This document shows positions 1-10,826 of a DNA stretch of 64,000 nucleotides, one piece after another. The translations under genes were made by a program, and so were the position numbers. Location of the stretch: contig WTPW01000929.1 in assembly GCA_009809945.1 (NCBI GenBank), forward strand, positions 39,932-103,931. Direction: 5' to 3'. This DNA comes from Gigaspora margarita. Its lineage: Eukaryota > Glomeromycota > Glomeromycetes > Diversisporales > Gigasporaceae. The notes under the pieces are model-generated. The model saw nothing but the letters and a program-made list of their open reading frames with translations. It was not told the DNA's origin and ran no database searches. The stretch's first letter is position 1. The number at the start of each line of letters is the position of its first letter.

Positions 1-714
1 TTTTAGCGTACAGTACGTACAGTACGTACAGTACTGTACGTATAGTACTGTACGTGGCACATCACTAATTGCATATATACTAAAGTTTTTATTGTTTCTA
101 GTCATAACTGATAGTGTTTTAATTAAAATCTTTTCATATTCTAGGTATTTTTCTAATAAATTGAAGTTCGATCGAATATTTTCCAACCATATGTACCTTT
201 TAATCTTCTAATAGTTTTTTCATTCAAATAGGTTAGATTCGAATAGAATATTGTAATATCATTACATGCTTTGGTCGACATGTTAAACCAACTTTTTAAT
301 TAAGTTAGTATGTAAAAATTTTTCAAATGATTAAAAATGAAATACTGCTTTGATAATAATAATAGCCATGTTAAAAGAAGAATTTACTTATTACGATAAT
401 GTAAATATATAAGTCGTAATCTAAATTGCTGATATTCTGATCCGAAATCACATGTAACTGGCGACTACCATTTTTTTTACTGGTGACGTTAGGGTTCTTC
501 AACTTCGAATGTATTTTGGCATTGAATTTTGATATGAAGTTGCTGAAAAGGTTTACAATTAATAATGTCGAAATATTTCGCAGTAGTTTCTGAATCATGT
601 ATATAGAAAAGCATATACAAAAAAAAAATCACGACTCAAATATGACACGAAATAATAATATTAGATATCATTTTCAAATTTTCTTCAATTCGAAATTGTC
701 GTACGTACGCACAT
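1..714. other. AT-rich non-coding stretch
   Basis: The first 55 bases are a GTAC-rich tract (repeated CGTACAGTA in both orientations), perhaps the end of an inverted-repeat element cut by the window edge. The rest is AT-rich with no supported gene; a 75-codon minus-strand frame at 371-598 has no recognisable motif. Confidence 0.5.
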
Positions 715-1458
715 ATGTCGCTTCAAAATTTTAAAATGCATTTGTCATATTTCAATTGTATAATTTTACCGATATAATTATTATTTTAATAAAAAAGTGA
801 GAACCAAATTTATTAATTTATCATTGTTATGTTTCGATATTTCGATATTTACCGTATGTTGCAGAATGAAAGGAAACAAAAAATTTGAGATTTTTAAATT
901 ACAAAAAGGATGGGTTACTTTTATTCATAGTACATATAATTTTTGTTAAAGCTATTAATAAATTTATATAAATGAATGAACCCAAAATCATGTGGGTTGC
1001 TTTTATTCTGTTTCCTGATGAATTATTTATAATAAATTCTATTTAATGAATCAAATGTCTGATAAACCCATTTCCGTAAAATTAATTTCGGAAAACCAGG
1101 TTTTCTCTTGGCGGCACTTATATAATGTGTATAATTAACAATTAACAATTGTATTAATTAATTACCTAAATGTAGTAAAATTAATCTCATTTTATGCTTC
1201 TATTATGTGATCGCATACTCTATACGGTAGTCACTTCAACTTCGTCATATTTCGTGGACTCACTTTAATTATTCATATGTTTGAAAAAAAAAAATTTTAT
1301 GAAGATCGTCGACTTAACCAATTCGTAGTGTAAACATTTATAGGTGATTCAAAATTAATTTATTTCGAAAATAAGTGGAAGTTTGAAAACTCCTATTTCT
1401 GAAAATTCCGAAATCGGAAAATGAAATAGGAAAATTTGTTTGATTACAAATTATCATA

Positions 1459-1459
<1 letters not shown>

Positions 1460-1500
<41 letters not shown>
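1460..1500. repeat. Poly-A tract
   Basis: About 40 consecutive A bases. The matching place in copy B (about 14,043-14,066) has a shorter, interrupted A run, so the tract length differs between the duplicates. Confidence 0.9.
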
Positions 1501-1502
<2 letters not shown>

Positions 1503-1619
1503 ATTTTATAACTCGCTTATTTTGAAAAAAATACGTTAGTACGCCTACTTGGCGTCCCAGGGAATAACATCTGGGAAAGAAAAAAAAATAAATAAATACG
1601 TCGCTAATTTTATTCGAAA

Positions 1620-1722
1620 CCAGACACCCTAGTTAAAATTCATAGTGTAAACATTCGTAAACATTCATAGTGTAAACATTCATAGGTAATCATTCATAGT
1701 GTAAACATTCATAGTGTAAACG
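1620..1722. repeat. CATTCATAGTGTAAA minisatellite, copy A
   Basis: Roughly five to six imperfect copies of CATTCATAGTGTAAA (15 bp plus variants). The paralogous site at 14,145-14,198 has about four copies. It lies in the duplicated non-coding flank. Confidence 0.8.
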
Positions 1723-2458
1723 TAAATGGTAATAAATGATTATAAGAGAAATCTCTGTAATTTCACAATAATACACCTATCCTTGATAAACCAACCACTC
1801 GTGGGTTTCATAGCTTTGATATAGATAAGCGTTTCTTGAATTACAAGATCCCAACATTAAGGTGAGAACTAGGTGAGAGAGAATTAGGTAGAATTAGATG
1901 AGAACTATCTTTTTTTTTTTTTTTTTTTACCTACATACCTGATAATAAGCAAGGTACGGGTAAGTAAATTAGCTTAATTTAAAAATTAATGCTATATTTA
2001 ATGGATGCCCGCTAAGCCCATATCGTTAGTATATTTGTAAATTTTTATGAAATAGAAGTCAGAAATTCTACAATTAACAGTGTTGTTATTGGACATATAC
2101 CATATTTGATTTTGAGTTAGGTCTAATAAACAAATGTATTGGACTAATTAATAACAACTCTGATAATTATGGTTTGTTTTATTAAAAATATCGACTCTGC
2201 GATCGTTCTTCTTTGAGAAAAATAGTTATTTCTATAAAAAAAAACGGTTTATAAATAATATTTCAGTATGGTACAGATTTTAAAAATTGGGGTGCAAGAT
2301 TTAAACAGGTTTAATATTTAAAAGTCTCAATTCGATTGGTTATTTTTTATTAGTAAATTTTTATAGGAAAAAGTTTTAATACTTATTCAAAATTTAATAG
2401 GAGAAATGTGAAAACACATATAGAAGCTGATAAAATAATATTACTGTATTTAAATTAA

Positions 2459-2793
2459 GAATTTAACTACAAATAACCGGCGGTGATCATCACCGGTGTG
2501 TAATTAGCCAATAATGATAAAACAAAAAAAAAATTTATTTCATTTACTTTAGGGTTAGGGCGAGGCCTGGGATTTTAGCAGGGTGTTTGATATATGCAAA
2601 ATTTAGCAAGGAATTTTTTTTGCTAGAATGTCGAAGGTAGTTTCATAGACGAATTCTTGAGATATTAGCATTTTTTTAAAAAAAATCTTGATTTTTGTTA
2701 CACAAACTGATTTGCACGTTACACCTGATCCTGAAATTTATTGGCTAATTACACACCGGTGATGATCACCGCCGGTTATAGTTAGTAAAATTC
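2459..2793. mobile_element. Mutator-like MITE with 9-bp TSD
   Basis: A 335-bp element with terminal inverted repeats of about 55 bp that contain AACCGGCGGTGATCATCACC. It is flanked by direct repeats TTAAATTAA at 2,450-2,458 and 2,794-2,802. Copy B has a single TTAAATTAA at the matching place (about 15,012-15,021) and no element, which gives an empty site. Nine-base duplications with long TIRs fit Mutator-like elements; there is no coding capacity. The superfamily is inferred from TSD length. Confidence 0.8.
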
Positions 2794-3168
2794 TTAAATT
2801 AAAACATTATATAAAAATCTATAAAAACAACACGTTCCACTTTAAATATTGTAATATTAAATAGATGAAAAAAGTAGCAACATTCATATAATAATCCTGA
2901 CGACTAAAAATTTATGCACTTAAACTTTAATTATGTTTCTAAAGTACGCACATTATTAGCCTATAATCAGTTTGAATTATCTATTATTTCAATATTGCAA
3001 ATATGGCACAGGAATCGATTCAAATCACATGATAATTAATTACGATTGAAATGAATTCTTCAAAATTAATTAAATTTTTTTACTTTCGCCTCTCGATTTA
3101 TTGATTGACTGATCTCGATTCTTCGAAATTAATAATTAAATCTAAATCTCTACTTTCACCTTTCAAAT

Positions 3169-4316
3169 TCATATTGTAATTAAAAGATGTGCCTGGAGAA
3201 ATTTCATCAAAAAAATTATCATTCGCAATGTAATTCTTTGTTTGCATAATTTTTTTATCATCTTCAATAAGCTCAAATAAAATATTTTGCTTATTTTTTT
3301 ATCATATTCAGTAAGCTCAAATAAAATATTTTCATCATTTTGCCATTTTACAAAAGTTTCGCAGATTTCTAGTACCGATGGACGTTTTTCTGGATCATTA
3401 TTCCAACACCTTTTCATAAAGTAAATATAGCATGACTCAGGGGTTGGTGGAATTGGTGGTCTTAATTTCTTGAAAACTATTTCGATTTTAAGCTGTGGTT
3501 CAGAATATTCATGGAAACTTTCGTAAATTCTACCAAATAAAATTTCCCACATAATTATGCTAAATGAGTATATATCAGCTGCTTTAGTATATGGTCTATT
3601 TTCCAAAACTTCTGGAGGAATATATGGTAAAATTCCATAAACCCTGTCAGACTTTAATTTCAATGCAATATTAGCTTCTATTGAAAGTCCTAAATCTCCA
3701 ATATATGCACTTTTAAAATCTTCTAGCAGTATATTTCCACTATGTAAATCCCGATGAATAAGGTCATGAGAATGAATTATTTGAAGATCTGAAGCAATAC
3801 AATGTAGCAGATTTAATTTGTCTTTCCAATCCATTTGTGCAACAGATTGCAGACTCTCACGCCAACCACCGCTTTTAGCATGATTCATTATAAGAATATA
3901 ATCTTTAGAAACTTTGTCTTTTGATATACCAAGACATCTTAAAAAAGTTGGATTTTTAAGACCGATATCACAATATGCTTTTAACTATTATTAAAGAGAA
4001 ATATATTTTCAATTATTAATATAAATGATAAAATAAATTGTAATTAATAAAAATATCTTAATAAATGTCACCTCTCTTATGAATCCTTCACGATTATTAT
4101 TTGACCCGTGAAATAATTTAAGTGCACCACACATGTCTAACAGTTTATTATTATCAGTCCATTCCGCATGATATACAGTTGCAAATCCACCTTTTCCTAA
4201 CACTTTAATGTTTTTAAATTCATCGTAAGAAATCCAAGGTAACTGATACTTATTTTCCGTCAATATTTTTTTCAAATCATCATCTACTTCGGTATTATGC
4301 ATCCATTCATTTGTTT
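3169..4316 (-). CDS. TKL-like protein kinase, copy A (altered C-terminus)
   Basis: Serine/threonine or tyrosine-kinase-like domain in two exons. The upstream exon (4,072-4,316) follows a TATTAG acceptor and begins (E)TNEWMHN, so at least one earlier exon exists or was lost. It carries the glycine loop GKGGFATVYHAEW and the lysine in GALKLF. The second exon (3,169-3,984) has HRDLHSGN, DLGLS and YIPPEVL, the usual catalytic loop, DFG-equivalent and APE-equivalent. A seven-T run near 3,294-3,300 replaces the eight T of copy B, shifting the frame after DENILFELTEYDKK and giving an unrelated tail; the copy B frame would end near 3,090. The kinase core is intact, so the protein could still be active, but it is the weaker copy. 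Glomeromycotina carry many such kinases; the substrate is unknown. Confidence 0.75.
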
Positions 4317-5081
4317 CTAATATTTATTTATAGAATTTAGTTAATATAAAATAATGATCAATGTGTCTATATATTCAAATTCCTGGAGTTATGCACGTTG
4401 GCTTTTACCATGGATTCGATAGCGAATCCATAGTCCGTCGTTCAATAATGAGTCTCTATATGAGTGCTGCCAAGGGAAAACTTGTAAACTCTGAGATTTA
4501 TTATATCAATATTTTAATCTTTTTGATAATATTTTGATCCTACTTTCACAGTATATGTGTTATCGAAACGACCAGAACAGTGATTAAATTACGTAAATCA
4601 TTATTTTCACTCGTATATTTGGATATATTTACAGTGTTCTTTTATCATTTAGCCCGTCATTCAACGACGAATCATAATAATAGTTTATAATTTTATAATC
4701 ATACCTACTGTTAAATCTTTTTCCCTAATAGACGATTTAAATGTAGTATATGAATTGGTTAAATAACATATTTCAATATAAAGTATATTGAAATTTGTAA
4801 TTTAGTGCCTTGTGACATAGCACCTCAACATTACAAGATCAGGTACAATGATTTGTTTTCTTATCTTTTATAACTTGAAAATTTGCTTGTTATGCCACAT
4901 TTGTGTACTAAAAAAAAAAAAAAACTTTTTTGCAAAACTTTAACAGCTTTTGCACTACCCTAACCTTATTATAACTCTAATCCTGATCTATTATATTTCT
5001 TCAATATCAAATCTATCTGATAATATCATATGATTTGATTGTGGTCATCACAATGTACCCACACAAGTTTAAATTCGAAAT

Positions 5082-6625
5082 TTACCTTTGATACCAGTAT
5101 TTGGCTTTCTGTAAATCTCTTGTTATCCCAGTTCCATTTCGATAACATTCTGCTACCCTTGACATTCCACAAATGTTCCCCATCTCTGCGGTTTTTTGAA
5201 AATAAATGAAAGCTTTATTTTCATCTTTTTCAACTCCAGTTCCATATTGATAAAATTGTCCAACAACATATATTCCATCAGCGTTTCCCATCTCTGCAGA
5301 TTTTTGACAATAAATAAATGCTTTATGTTCATCCTTTTCAACTCCCCTTCCATAATAATAACGAACTCCAACATTATTTATTCCAATAGCATTACCCATA
5401 TCAGCAGATTTTTGATAATAAATGAATGCCTTATATTCATTCTTTTCAACTCCAATTCCTTCATCATAACAATTTCCAACTTTACTCATTCCATCTGTAT
5501 GTCCCATCTTTGCAGATTTTTGATAATAAATGAATGCCTTATATTCATCTTTTTCAACTCCAATTCCATTTGTATAAAAGTATCCTACTTGAAATGTTCC
5601 ATTAGCATGCCCCATCTCTGCAGATTTTTGACAATAAATGGATGCCTTACATTCATCCTTTTCAACTCCAATTCCATTTTGATAACAATATCCTACTTGA
5701 CATGTTCCATCAGCGTACTCCATCTCTGCAGATTTTTGAAAATAAACGAATGCCTTACGTTCATCCTTTTCAACTCCATTTCCTTTATTGTAACAAACTC
5801 CAGAGTTAAAGGTTCCTCCTACTTCTCCCATCTCTGCAGATTTTTTGTTAATAAATAAATGCTTTATGTTCATCCTTTTCAACTCCAATTCCATAATAAT
5901 AATAAACTCCAACATTATTTGTTCCAATAGCATTACCCATATCAGCAGATTTTTGAGAATAAATGAACGTCTTATATTCATTCTTTTCAACTCCAATTCC
6001 ATTTAAAGAACAAGTTGCAACTTCATTCATTCCATCAGCGTCACCCATCCCTGCAGATTTTTGATCATAAATGAATGCTTTATGTTCATCCTTTTCAACT
6101 CCAGTTCCATTTCGATAACAATTTCCAACTTCAATCATCCCATCAGCGTCGCCCATCTCTGCAGATTTTTGATAATAAATGAATGCTTTACGTTCATCCT
6201 TTTCAACTCCAATTCCATTTATATAACAATATCCAACTTTGAATGTCCCATCAATATCCCCAGTTCGGCAGATTTTTGATAAGAAATAAAAGGTTTATGT
6301 TCATCCTTCTCAACTCCAATTCCATGGTAATTGCAATGAAAAATTTGTGACATTTCATTAGGATTTTCCATATTAGCAGATTCTTTATAATAAACGTATG
6401 ATGTATTCTTTAAGGTTAATTGACTTATTTGCAAACTATCAACCAAATGATGAGTACATTGAGTATATTTTTCATGAATCAAATTTAAAATCTTAGGAGA
6501 ATAAGAAACTTTAATCTTCTTTAAGATAGAAGCAAATAGGAAAATGCTGAAAGCATATTTTAATATACAATAATGAAGCATATGGGATAACTAGTAAAAA
6601 AAAAAAAAAAAAAAAATTTAGTTTT
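5082..6625 (-). pseudogene. Sel1-repeat exon, copy A, frameshifted
   Basis: About twelve Sel1-like repeats of 36 residues, each ending in a form of GVEKDEHKAFIYYQK, preceded by the YAFSIFLFASI segment also seen in copy B. Sel1 repeats form alpha-helical solenoids used as protein-binding scaffolds. The frame is broken at least twice: a one-base loss near 6,256 (after KSAELG) and a stop plus extra base near 5,840-5,850. The longest open piece (about seven repeats) runs to the stop at 5,082 after AKYWYQR. Copy B has one open frame with seven repeats, so the repeat number has changed since duplication. The exon starts after a TTACTAG acceptor near 6,590. Confidence 0.75.
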
Positions 6626-6679
6626 AAACAAGTAAGTATTAGTGTAAATCAAAAATGATTGGAAAGTTTTCGCAAATAA

Positions 6680-7450
6680 CCTAACCTTGTCAGTGTTTTC
6701 TTCTAAAATCTTTTCCATTTCTTGGATATTTTCCTCATTTATCCATTGGTCAAGTTGATTTAGTTGATTAAACTCTTGAAATTTAATTATAACTACTTTT
6801 AAATTTTCATTATCTATCGTTGGAAATTTTTTTATCAATTAAATGGCGTAAATATATAAATAATATATCGACAGATAAAATAATTAATTTATACATATCT
6901 TCCTCAGGGCTGTGAATAGACAAATCTAACGGACCATAAAAAGGCTTGAACAGAAGTGTTTTTTTTTTTATTTCTTGTTCGCTCGTTAAATTACCAAGAT
7001 TCTCAGTTTCGGTCTCTTTAATGATTTTCAATAAGCCAAATAAAAGTATTTTCCCAATTAGTTTTAATATTGAAGTGTCGACATAAATATATAGATATTG
7101 AAAATATTTATTCGTTTAATGAATTTTTATTATACAGCATAAATGATTGATAAATTGGCTAACCATCATAGTAATCCATTGAATAAATTTCACTCCTTGT
7201 TTCTGCAAATTTTCATCTGTTTTAGGACCTTAACAAATAAAGCAGGAATGTGAATAAATAAAATCATGTCATATTTTAAATAAATAATTCCGATGTTCTT
7301 GAATCAACTTTAGCTTACTATATAGGCAGTCAAATGAAACATGTAACATTGTCGGAAAGGTGTTTGCAGCTAACTGTGGACTTGCAGAGATAGTCCATGA
7401 TTTTTGCTTTAAGTGATTGTGATTGAAATAATAACTCTTGTTGGCCTATT
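6680..7450 (-). pseudogene. ECM29-like exons, copy A, 5'-truncated
   Basis: Exons equivalent to copy B exons 6-9. The segment at about 7,320-7,450 matches the TFPAMLHVSFDCLY exon but has an extra base near 7,374 (CTGTGG for CATGG), shifting the frame. Further exons lie at about 7,170-7,230 (VKFIQWIT type), 6,900-7,085 (KIIKETETENLGNL, LLFKPFYGPLDLSIH) and 6,690-6,825 (NENLKVVIIKFQEFN). The first four or five ECM29 exons are missing because homology to copy B stops near 7,540. The piece is therefore a truncated, broken duplicate of the gene at 17,656-20,798. Confidence 0.65.
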
Positions 7451-7540
7451 TACTTGAGATTCATTTATAAATTAGCTAACTGATATTGACATAAAGCTAC
7501 TTAATATTAGGACGTATATGATAATAATCTACTACTGCAT

Positions 7541-7628
7541 ATAACAATAACTATTAGACCAAAGTAATAAATTATTGTAATTATTAAAATTTAAATAAAT
7601 GTATCTTTTATTCGAAATATTTTACTTT
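7541..7628. repeat. 87-bp direct repeat, left copy
   Basis: The sequence starting ATATAACAATAACTATTAGA recurs at 12,714-12,802 with a few changes. The two copies bracket the 5-kb spacer between the segmental duplicates. The left copy begins where homology between the duplicates ends. Confidence 0.85.
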
Positions 7629-8001
7629 GGGTTCGTTTTAGTATAAGCCTACTAGCCAATCAGATCTTGTAAAATCACGAAATGATCTACAAAAATTAGC
7701 CAATCGGAATGACAGCCCGCCATGCTGCCGCTAGAAGCATTAATAAAAAATGTCGGGAAGGCAATTTTACTTATAAGACAAGCCTAATCCTAACCCCTAA
7801 CTAACCCTTATCCTAATTTTATTTAAATAATCAAAAACATATAAACGCACCTGGCTTTAGACATCCCCTTATTTAGTAAAAGTTAATCTTGCTTCAATCT
7901 AAACTAGCCAATAAATATGCAAACACATGAAATGTAATATTTAGTTGGTAGTACACGTGATTTGTTTATGCATTGTAGATCAATTTTTAATTTATCATCC
8001 G
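7629..8001. other. Intergenic AT-rich DNA
   Basis: No gene or repeat recognised. It contains short CCAATCAGA/GCCAATCGGA-type motifs, as do many elements in this window. Confidence 0.4.
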
Positions 8002-8409
8002 CAGGGCCAGTGATTTTCTGCATTTCACGGAATGCTGCAGAAATCACAGAATTAGGTTGTAAACACGGAATGTATTAAGAATAGCACGGAATTGCTACAG
8101 AAAGTAGGGATTCATAAATTATTTGGTTTTTTTTATAGGTACAAGATTCTAAAAATATAACCTCCGAAAAGTTCCAATGTAGAAAATAAATAAACCTAAA
8201 ATACGAGCATGGTCGGGCAAAACTTTTGAAAAAAAAAATTTTTTTTTTGAAAAAAATTTTTTTTTCAATAAAAAAATATCGCAGAAACCACGCAGAACCT
8301 ATAGAAATACCACGGAAACTGTGCAGAATTAATTAATTTTATTCGCAGAATTGGTATTTTAGCACGGACGGAATTGACCCAATAGCACTGCAGAAAATCA
8401 CTGGCCCTG
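8002..8409. mobile_element. hAT-like MITE with 8-bp TSD
   Basis: A 408-bp element with inverted ends CAGGGCCAGTGATTTTCTGC, flanked by perfect 8-bp direct repeats ATCATCCG (7,994-8,001 and 8,410-8,417). The 8-bp duplication and CAGGG ends are typical of hAT elements. The interior repeats short CACGGAATTG/CGCAGAA motifs and has no transposase. Confidence 0.9.
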
Positions 8410-8544
8410 ATCATCCGGCTAATTTCACTTTTTAAATTGACCAGAATTTGACAAATATTGGCATGCATGATGAAATTGGTGCTTATACTATATAAATAAA
8501 AAAACATTGTTGAAATTTTACATTACTCAAGAACAAAAGTTAGT

Positions 8545-9135
8545 GGTAGAGAAAAGCTGAACTCTTTGTTTATATAGTAATACATGCTGTTAGTTATTTT
8601 TTATTTTATTTTATTTTATTTTATTTTTTTTAGATGAACTTCGGGTAACAGTTCGTGATATTAGCTTATATTTATATACTGTACATTTAGGGAAAAGCTA
8701 AAAACTTTGTTTACAGTTATTCTAGGTGTCAAGCTGAACTCTTAGTCAATAGTTATGATGATGCTTTAGATCGTTGGCTTTCTTTTTTGAAAGTTTACTA
8801 TATTTTGCTCATTAATATTTATAGGCAAATAGGAAAAGCTGGAATAGAAGGTTATTTAAGGCGTTCATTAAGGTCTACTGATTCTAGAGAAAGAATTGGT
8901 AATGTACTTTCCTTAATGATATAAACATTTTATTTAAAGTTATGACCTTTTTGTTCAATTTCCTGTTTAGCTTATGTTATTATATGTGTAGAGAAAAGCT
9001 AGAAACTTTGTTTACAGTTATTTCCAGGTGTCTAGCTGGACTCTTAGTCTCAGTGATGAATGTGTTCGACACTTAGGAAAGCAAAAAAGTTCACTTTCTT
9101 TGCATGATATATTTATAGGCAAATAGTGTCACAGG
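8545..9135. repeat. Duplicated segment with possible exon remnants
   Basis: The block GAAAAGCTARAAACTTTGTT...TTTATAGGCAAATAG occurs at about 8,690-8,840 and again, shorter, at 8,992-9,135; its first half also occurs near 8,551. After the first TTTATAG acceptor-like site the plus strand reads QIGKAGIEGYLRRSLRSTD up to a GTAATG donor-like site (8,823-8,898), which looks like an exon of an unknown gene. I do not recognise the product. It also contains a TTTTA pentamer run at 8,600-8,630. It could be the remains of a duplicated gene or chance. Confidence 0.35.
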
Positions 9136-9943
9136 CTAAAAGTGATTGGTATTTTTGAAAATCAAGATGGATTATAGCATAGGGTGAATCAATGAAATAT
9201 ATAAGTTGAGTCACAATGCATGTCTTATTATAATCATGAATAGTTAAGCCTCCTTATTAATCTGATAAAATTATTTAAAGGACATAACTTGAGTGTGGTT
9301 GGTTATGACACTTATGTGCAGGGTAGGGGCACATAAGAATATTAACTCATAATAATTCCATTTATGTTTAGAAGTTGACTAAATTACCGTAGCACACCTC
9401 TGATAAGCAAGAATATTGATATTGGACTTCAAATTTCATAAATAAAAAAATCAAGAAGGTGCAATAAAATTTGAAGACTTTGACCAAGACATAATTTTTA
9501 TGACAATTTTAAAACAAGAAAATTTTATTTATTTTAGAACATAATGAAAAAAGTTTAATTTTGATTGCATGCATATATGTTACATATGACATAACATAAC
9601 GCTTTGCAGTTACAAAATCAAATTGGTAGCCACGAATACTGATTAGCAAAGGTTACAACATAATAAATCTAAAAGTATACCTTCTGTTTAATATACTGTT
9701 AAAATAATTCAGTAATTGGTTAGGTAATTCAGAACTTAGCTAAGAAGCGTTTATTGCCATTTCTTTACACTAGGAATCTATTTTTAGCGCGAAAGAAGAA
9801 AGCAAGATTCCTACACAGCAAACTGCACTATATCTAATACACAAAGAGGAAAAAGAAAGGCTCAATACTGTAATCTAGAAGACCAGGAGGATGTCAACTG
9901 TGATTATGAAAAGAATGTTTTTTTTTTAAATTCAGTTGTTATA
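9136..9943. other. AT-rich DNA, nothing recognised
   Basis: No open frame, RNA gene or inverted repeat that I can support. Confidence 0.4.
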
Positions 9944-10826
9944 CTATCAGTTATAGGACATGTCCCCTAGAAATAAGTTTATAATAAAAATTATAAAAAA
10001 ATATATGAATTTACTATAAACTTTGAGCTGAAGATCTTTCTTGGCTTAACTAATTAACTTAAAATTAAATTTTGCAAGTATATATAACAAGAAAAGAAGA
10101 AAATTTTGAGCTTAAAAACTGCATTAAAATTTTGCCAATTTTGCACTTCTTCAAAATGTAACTCTGTCAAAAACAAATATTTACTAATTTTAAATTAGCA
10201 GTTATGTGTAAAATTATGCTCTGAACAACTTTACTTAGGCGACGGAAGTAGGTTACCTTGTAAGAAAAATGGGTTATCTATGTACTAAAGTTAAAATTTA
10301 TCATATTTTATAATATAACTTTTTTTTTATTAGGTAACTTACTTTGGGCTCTTAAGCAAAGTTGTTCAGCATGTAATTTTACATTGTATTTGAAATTGAT
10401 TCACGTTTTTCAGACCTTTTACTCGTGAAAAATGGGTTTAAAGTTCAAAAAAATTTTTTTTTAAACTTTAACCCCATTTTTCACTAGTAAAAGTTCAAAA
10501 AATGTGAATTAATTTCAAATGTGATGTAAAATTACATGCTAAACAACTTTGCTTAAGAGCCCAAAGTAGGTTACCTAATAAAAAAAAAAGTTATATCATG
10601 AAATATGATAAATTTTAACTTTAGTACATAGATAACCTATTTTTTTTACAAGGTAACCTACTTTTGTCGCTTAAGTAAAGTTGTTCAGAGCATAATTTTA
10701 CACATAACTGCTGATTTAAAATTAGTAAATATTTGTTTTTGACAGAATTACATTTTGAAAAGGTGCAAAATTGGCAAAATTTTAATGCAGTTTTTAAGCT
10801 CAAAATTTTCTTCTTTTTTTGTTCTA

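Larger units (their letters stand above)
715..7545. repeat. Segmental duplication, copy A
   Basis: This stretch aligns collinearly with 13,250-19,840. Matching landmarks include the block beginning CGCTTCAAAATTTTA (720 and 13,255), the CATTCATAGTGTAAA minisatellite, the kinase gene, the Sel1 gene and the ECM29-like exons. The coordinate offset drifts between about 12.0 and 12.5 kb because of insertions in either copy. Homology stops just upstream of the GQQELLFQ-type ECM29 exon, near 7,540. Copy A lacks the first ECM29 exons and carries frameshifts in both genes, so it looks like the derived, decaying copy. Confidence 0.9.

Noticed and set aside
371-598. Minus-strand 75-codon open frame
   Set aside because: No recognisable motif, AT-driven composition, no splice or homology support.
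5000-5100. Splicing of the Sel1 exon directly into the kinase exon (one fused gene)
   Set aside because: A GTAAAT donor exists at the Sel1 stop, but it leaves two bases while the kinase exon needs one; the join gives an immediate stop. They are more likely separate genes.
5153-6279. Plus- and minus-strand frames overlapping the Sel1 exon (SHLCRFLxINECLIFILFNS repeats)
   Set aside because: These are the other frames of the 108-bp Sel1 repeats and repeat with the same period.
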